A program made the translations under genes and the position numbers. Shown here one piece after another: positions 6,439 to 9,488 of a DNA stretch of 9,488 bases. The notes below the pieces were generated by a model. The model was not told the DNA's origin and searched no databases. It saw only the letters and a program-made list of their open reading frames with translations. How positions within the stretch are numbered: the first letter of the stretch is position 1; each line of letters begins with the position of its first letter. The DNA comes from an uncultured Sphingopyxis sp. (lineage in GTDB: Bacteria > Pseudomonadota > Alphaproteobacteria > Sphingomonadales > Sphingomonadaceae): the NCBI GenBank assembly GCA_937957805.1, contig CALFXW010000183.1, positions 1 to 9,488 on the forward strand, given 5' to 3'.

Positions 6439-7152
6439 TGCAAAGGCGGGAATCGCCGCCCCCGCCCGACTGACCAGCGCATAGCCCACCCCCTTGCAGG
6501 TGCGCAGCATGGCATGGGGGCTGGGGCGGTCGGCAAAGGGCGCATCAATCCGCTGGCGCAACCGCGCAACATGGACATCGACGCGGTTGGTGCCGGGGTC
6601 AAAACCGATCCGCCAAACGCTTTGGAGCAGGTCGGCCCGCGCCACCGGCTGGTCGGGGGTGCGCGCCAGTCGGGCGAGCAAATCAAATTCGCGCGGCGGC
6701 ATGGCGATGGCATGTTGCGCGCGGTGGACGGCGCGGGCAACAAGGTCGATATGGAGGTCATCGCACGCGAGCAAATGTGCGCCCCCACCCGTCCGGCGCA
6801 ACAATGCGCCCACCCGCGCGACCAATTCCACCCCCGCGCCCCTTATGGCATGGCCAGAAGGCGGCGTTGCAATCACATCATCCGCCCCGGCGTTGAGCGC
6901 CGCCACCCGCGCGGCGATGCTGTCCCGGCTGAGCAGGCAGAACAGTAACCGCCCACCCGCAAGGTAGCGCCAACCACGCACCCGCGCATCCAGCCCCGCC
7001 CGCCGCCCGCTATATTCGATGATAAACGCATCATAATGATCATCGAAGCGCCGGGGACAGCCAGGCAGCAGCTTGGTCGCATGGCCCCCCATTGTCAGCG
7101 CTGCCGCCAGTTCACGCCCCAGCACCCTGTCCGCCATGCACAATGCGATCAT
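6430..7152 (-). CDS. OmpR/PhoB-type response regulator with degenerate receiver domain
   Basis: The 240-residue protein has an N-terminal receiver-like domain (1-119) and a C-terminal winged-helix DNA-binding domain (about 127-228) with classic features: PREFDLLARLA, VARADLLQSVW, NRVDVHVARLRQRI and CKGVGYAL. The receiver has lost key residues. The phospho-acceptor aspartate position holds Glu46 (YDAFIIEYSG), the conserved lysine position after GADD holds Thr96 (VIATPPS), and only one acidic residue (Asp8) follows the first strand. Ser75 may stand for the Thr/Ser. Phosphorylation by a histidine kinase is therefore doubtful, and none is encoded nearby. The start ATG at 7152 has AGGA 7 nt upstream and lies 9 nt after the stop of the cupin/HEAT gene, so it is the last gene of the four-gene operon. 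It probably regulates that operon. Confidence 0.88.
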   Translation of the reverse strand: MIALCMADRVLGRELAAALTMGGHATKLLPGCPRRFDDHYDAFIIEYSGRRAGLDARVRGWRYLAGGRLLFCLLSRDSIAARVAALNAGADDVIATPPSGHAIRGAGVELVARVGALLRRTGGGAHLLACDDLHIDLVARAVHRAQHAIAMPPREFDLLARLARTPDQPVARADLLQSVWRIGFDPGTNRVDVHVARLRQRIDAPFADRPSPHAMLRTCKGVGYALVSRAGAAIPAFASQ

Positions 7153-7161
7153 CGCTGTTTC

Positions 7162-8070
7162 CTAAGTCTTTGTGATGCCTTCCATTTGCCGCAACATTGC
7201 GCCTGCCGCGCCGCGCACCAATGGGGAGGAATCGCCGCTCGCCGCTTCGAACAGCAATTGCCGTTCAGCCCCTTCGGCCTGCGCGCCCAACGCACGCCAT
7301 GCCTGCCAGCGCATGCGGTGTGATGGGTGGTGGCGGGCAAAATCCTGCGCCAGATCGCGCCCATCCTCTCCCAAAATCGCCGCCATGCGCAAGGCGATTT
7401 CGCCCTGGGTGATGGTCGGCAGTGCGGCGATCCGCCCTGCCCCCAAATCAAAGAAATATTGGTCGCGCCACGGGGTCGAGCCATCCTCCGCCACCACATT
7501 GATGCTGACCGACATTGCATCGGGCGGCAATTGTTCATGGACATCGATGCTGCGCCGATAATGGAGGATGCGGCCCGCGCTCAGCCCCCCCTCTTCGGCC
7601 GGGTGCAACGCCACTTGTTCACCCGCATAGCCCGCCACCCCCCCATTGTCATAAGTGAACCAGCGGCTGCGATACCCCGGCCCATGATAGCCCAATGTCA
7701 CAAAGTCGAAATTATGGTCATGCGGTTCGTGATAGGCATAATGGTTTGCCCCGCTGGCCAGTAGCACCGGGTCATCGGCGGCGGGCCAGAAATTGACGCG
7801 GATGAAATATCGCCCCGGTTGGCGGTGGAGCATCAATACCTGCGCGCCATAGCTGTTGCGCGCCGCCTGCCCAGCCCCCCTGTCTTTTAACATATCAAGG
7901 ACATGGGAAAGGAGGAAATTGCGATTGCCATATAGCTTGCCCAGCCAATGGCCGGCAAAATCCGCCCCCTCCCCCATCCCCAGATCGCCCGAAAAATGGT
8001 CGAGCGCGTCGATAACTTCCCCCAGTTCGGCGGCGTCCGCCGCATCGGCATGGCAAATCTCGCGCGCCAT
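7162..8070 (-). CDS. Cupin-fold, putative metal-dependent protein with C-terminal HEAT-like repeats
   Basis: I do not recognise a named family. In 302 residues (from ATG 8070), the N-terminal ~85 are helical. A cupin-like beta-barrel at about 86-195 contains a dense histidine motif, HYAYHEPHDHNFDFVTLGYHG (from residue 110), resembling cupin motif 1 with HxH at 117/119. A second segment, LSAGRILHYRRSIDVHEQ (163-180), resembles motif 2 with His178. Such a set usually binds Fe(II) or another divalent metal in oxygenases and isomerases. Residues 245-302 look like HEAT/armadillo-type helical repeats (RMRWQAWRALG, SSPLVRGAAGAMLR). ATG 8070 is chosen because it follows the upstream stop by one base (TGACATG). 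ATG 8103 would add 11 Arg-rich residues read through the previous gene. Its operon position suggests it acts on the upstream peptide or its product. This is inference. Confidence 0.72.
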   Translation of the reverse strand: MAREICHADAADAAELGEVIDALDHFSGDLGMGEGADFAGHWLGKLYGNRNFLLSHVLDMLKDRGAGQAARNSYGAQVLMLHRQPGRYFIRVNFWPAADDPVLLASGANHYAYHEPHDHNFDFVTLGYHGPGYRSRWFTYDNGGVAGYAGEQVALHPAEEGGLSAGRILHYRRSIDVHEQLPPDAMSVSINVVAEDGSTPWRDQYFFDLGAGRIAALPTITQGEIALRMAAILGEDGRDLAQDFARHHPSHRMRWQAWRALGAQAEGAERQLLFEAASGDSSPLVRGAAGAMLRQMEGITKT

Positions 8071-8071
8071 G

Positions 8072-9049
8072 TCAGGCCGCCCGCCGCGCCGATAGCGCCG
8101 CATCGATTATCGGCAATGTTGCCGCCGCCGCACCGCGCACACCGGCATCGCCATCCGCCATCGCCATATCGGCAATGGCATCGCGCAGCGCCGCCGGGTC
8201 ATGCGCCAGCGCCAGTCGCGCCGCCGCCCAGCGCAATTGCGGTTCGGCATCGCGCATATATATCCGCAGCAAATCCATCATATCATCGTCGATCGCATCG
8301 TGCCGCGCACCCAGATATTGCAGCAAAATAAGCAGACGGGATGCTGCACCATCACCGCACAAGGTCGCCACGCGCGCGCCATCGGACAGTCGATGGGCAT
8401 AATGGCGGCTGCCAGCCGCTGGCGTGCCGATGGAGATACGCAGCATCAATGCATCGCGCGCGGCGCCGATAATGCTGACCGCATCTGACGCCCCGTCCAT
8501 GGCGATAATGTCACCGGGGGCAAAAATTTGCGGCCCGGATATGCGGGCATGCGCCGCATCCCCCGCGCCGCGCCGCGCCCGGCGGCAGGATATGGCACCA
8601 CCCGCCAGATGGGCAATCGCGCTCAACCCGCCGTCAAACACCAGATTGGGGTCGGGGGCATGCCGCGCGGCGGCGGCCAGCGCCATCGCATCAACCACAT
8701 GCAGGCTCATCGTCACCCCGGCATGGCTGAGGAGGAGGAGGCCGGGCAGCAACGGCCCCGGCAATATGGTGCACGGCAGGGCGTTGAACGGGTCGGCACG
8801 CAGCAGGTCAAGCCCATGGGTGACCAGCGCACCGACCCACGCCGCTTCGGCAATATGGGGTGCCAGCATCGCCTCCAGCGCGGCGGGGCTGGCGGGTGGA
8901 TGGAGCGCCCACCGGGCCAGCAAGGCGTCGATGGCGCGCACATCATCGCGCGCGCGCCATGCACATATTGCCGCTGCCGCCGCTGTTTCGCGCTGGGCAT
9001 CGCCATGGCGATCAGCGAAATATTGCGCCAGCGACGGCGTGATGATCAT
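8072..9049 (-). CDS. Cupin-like/HEAT protein without metal ligands, apparent paralogue of the next gene
   Basis: A 325-residue protein of unknown function. The layout parallels the following gene: a helical N-terminal third (residues 1-95), a middle beta-rich segment (about 95-210), and C-terminal HEAT-like helices (250-318; PQLRWAAARLALAHDPAALRDA, then DAGVRGAAAATL). Its IFAPGDIIAMDGASDA segment (175-190) lines up with LSAGRILHYRRSIDVH of the neighbour, but the histidines become Ala and Val, and no HxH cluster is present. It therefore looks like a non-catalytic partner or substrate-binding subunit. ATG 9049 starts 6 nt after the peptide gene's stop with no strong ribosome binding site, consistent with translational coupling. 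Its own stop is one base before the next start. The protein is Ala-rich, as expected at this G+C content. Confidence 0.68.
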   Translation of the reverse strand: MIITPSLAQYFADRHGDAQRETAAAAAICAWRARDDVRAIDALLARWALHPPASPAALEAMLAPHIAEAAWVGALVTHGLDLLRADPFNALPCTILPGPLLPGLLLLSHAGVTMSLHVVDAMALAAAARHAPDPNLVFDGGLSAIAHLAGGAISCRRARRGAGDAAHARISGPQIFAPGDIIAMDGASDAVSIIGAARDALMLRISIGTPAAGSRHYAHRLSDGARVATLCGDGAASRLLILLQYLGARHDAIDDDMMDLLRIYMRDAEPQLRWAAARLALAHDPAALRDAIADMAMADGDAGVRGAAAATLPIIDAALSARRAA

Positions 9050-9055
9050 CGCGCT

Positions 9056-9217
9056 TCAGCTACCCGGATGGTTGAGGACGACGATGGTGACCACAATGTC
9101 GAAAATCGTATTCCCACCCGCTTGAGTCTGGCTGTAATGCGCACCATGCGCGGCCACCGCACCAATTTGCGGCACATCATCAAGCGCCAACGCGCCGCCC
9201 AATTTCATATCGTCCAT
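9056..9217 (-). CDS. 53-aa peptide, candidate precursor of a modified peptide
   Basis: This small gene has a strong ribosome binding site (GGGAGGG at 9228-9222, 4-5 nt before ATG 9217). It is the first gene of a four-gene unit, 6 nt before the cupin-like gene. The product has no cysteine. The N-terminal part (MDDMKLGGALALDDVPQIG) has acidic and hydrophobic residues like a leader. The middle is rich in His, Gly and Gln (AAHGAHYSQTQ), and a Gly-Gly at 34-35 is followed by an 18-residue tail, NTIFDIVVTIVVLNHPGS, that is strongly beta-prone and hydrophobic. Gly-Gly is a common leader-cleavage point in bacteriocins and RiPPs. No homologue is recognised. It could instead be a small structural or signalling protein. 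An internal ATG (Met4) is an alternative start but is less well spaced. Confidence 0.62.
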   Translation of the reverse strand: MDDMKLGGALALDDVPQIGAVAAHGAHYSQTQAGGNTIFDIVVTIVVLNHPGS

Positions 9218-9271
9218 ATTTCCCTCCCACCAATAACGTCCGCTGCAATGCGGGCGGGGCGCAGGCTAAGC

Positions 9272-9285
9272 GCGCGCCAACGCGC
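9272..9285. promoter_or_regulatory. GC dyad upstream of the peptide operon
   Basis: GCGCG (9272-9276) pairs with CGCGC (9281-9285) around CCAA, about 55-68 bases upstream of the peptide start codon. It could be an operator for the operon's own regulator or a leader hairpin. GC dyads arise easily by chance at this base composition. Confidence 0.25.
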
Positions 9286-9320
9286 ACCCAAATGAACTTT
9301 TGGTAATGTGCGAACCAAAG

Positions 9321-9345
9321 CCCTCTCCCCTCCTAGGGGAGAGGG
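9321..9345. repeat. Perfect 10-bp inverted repeat (CCCTCTCCCC type)
   Basis: CCCTCTCCCC (9321-9330) pairs perfectly with GGGGAGAGGG (9336-9345); one more T-A pair leaves a CCT loop. A partial copy of the right arm follows (GGGAGAGGGG at 9348-9357) and then TTT. This kind of palindrome is widely dispersed in proteobacterial intergenic regions and may act as a bidirectional terminator. Confidence 0.65.
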
Positions 9346-9389
9346 TTGGGAGAGGGGTTTCTAAGGTTCGCGCAAGCCAGCGTAGTGCC

Positions 9390-9403
9390 CCTGCGCAAGC
9401 AGG
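9390..9403. repeat. Small hairpin CCTGC-GCAA-GCAGG
   Basis: CCTGC (9390-9394) pairs with GCAGG (9399-9403) around a GCAA tetraloop. It lies between two dispersed palindromes and is probably part of the same repeat cluster. Confidence 0.35.
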
Positions 9404-9450
9404 AGGGGTCTTACCTGTGCCGCTGCATACGCCGGGGCACAAGATTCACC

Positions 9451-9479
9451 CGTGTCTCGACTTCGCTCGACACGAACGG
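9451..9479. repeat. Second copy of the REP-like core
   Basis: These 29 bases are identical to 2391-2419 and in the same orientation (start CGTGTCTCGA, end CACGAACGG). The hairpin arms pair with a two-base bulge. The outer AATTTGGC/GCCAAATT arms of the first copy are not present within the window here, so this is a shorter version. Confidence 0.7.
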
Positions 9480-9488
9480 AGGGAGAAT

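Larger units (their letters stand above)
9218..9488. other. Upstream region of the peptide operon with dispersed repeats
   Basis: No credible gene is present in these 271 bases. The proximal part (9218-9300) must hold the promoter of the peptide operon, though no confident -35/-10 pair can be read. The distal part (9301-9488) is made of palindromic dispersed repeats, described separately. Confidence 0.55.

Noticed and set aside
9056..9217. Lasso peptide or lanthipeptide precursor
   Set aside because: No cysteine in the peptide, and no lasso B/C, lanthionine synthetase or FAD decarboxylase gene follows. A general precursor role is kept as a possibility only.
8424..9295. Two long plus-strand frames (233 and 255 aa) opposite the peptide and cupin-like genes
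   Set aside because: Low-complexity Ala/Arg/Ser and Arg/Gln/His compositions, no start signals. The minus-strand set has tight spacing and ribosome binding sites. The minus-strand genes in this stretch are less well recognised, so this rejection is less certain than the others.

Overview
The window looks like chromosomal DNA from an alphaproteobacterium, most likely of the order Sphingomonadales. The reasons are high G+C coding sequence, a split transhydrogenase (pntAA-pntAB-pntB) preceded by a tiny aa3-oxidase subunit IV gene, and dispersed palindromic repeats of a kind I associate with sphingomonad genomes. The order is inferred from recollection of such genomes, not from a marker gene. No tRNA, rRNA, CRISPR array, transposase or integrase is visible.

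Layout. (1) 12-563 (-): the N-terminal part of an exported alpha/beta hydrolase. It stops before the catalytic serine region and is probably broken. (2) 564-719: a divergent control region with two near-identical dyads 20 bp apart. (3) 720-2186 (+): a membrane protein with a periplasmic beta-sandwich-like domain, seven membrane segments, a short coiled coil and a cytoplasmic LytTR DNA-binding domain. (4) 2187-2518: a non-coding, repeat-rich spacer between converging genes. (5) 2519-3217 (-): an Asp/Glu-racemase family protein whose second catalytic cysteine is serine. (6) 3287-6336 (-): a compact operon with cytochrome aa3 subunit IV (40 aa), then pntAA, pntAB and pntB, encoding the proton-translocating NAD(P)+ transhydrogenase. 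(7) 6430-9217 (-): a tightly packed four-gene unit. It holds a 53-aa peptide, a cupin-like/HEAT protein lacking cupin metal ligands, a second cupin/HEAT protein with an intact His cluster, and an OmpR-type regulator with a degenerate receiver domain. (8) 9218-9488: upstream control region plus more dispersed repeats.

How the genes work together. Region 6 feeds NADPH supply and the respiratory chain. The racemase may share its transcript, because it lies 69 nt downstream, though two hairpins intervene. Region 7 is the most unusual part. A short cysteine-free peptide with a strong ribosome binding site is followed, at gaps of 6, 1 and 9 nt, by two apparently paralogous proteins, one catalytic-looking and one not, and then by a regulator. 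This resembles a peptide-modification (RiPP-like) operon in which the cupin would be the modifying enzyme. I do not recognise it as any named RiPP class, and the functional link is inference. The hydrolase/LytTR pair in regions 1-3 looks like a one-component membrane regulator with its own operator and a decaying divergent neighbour.
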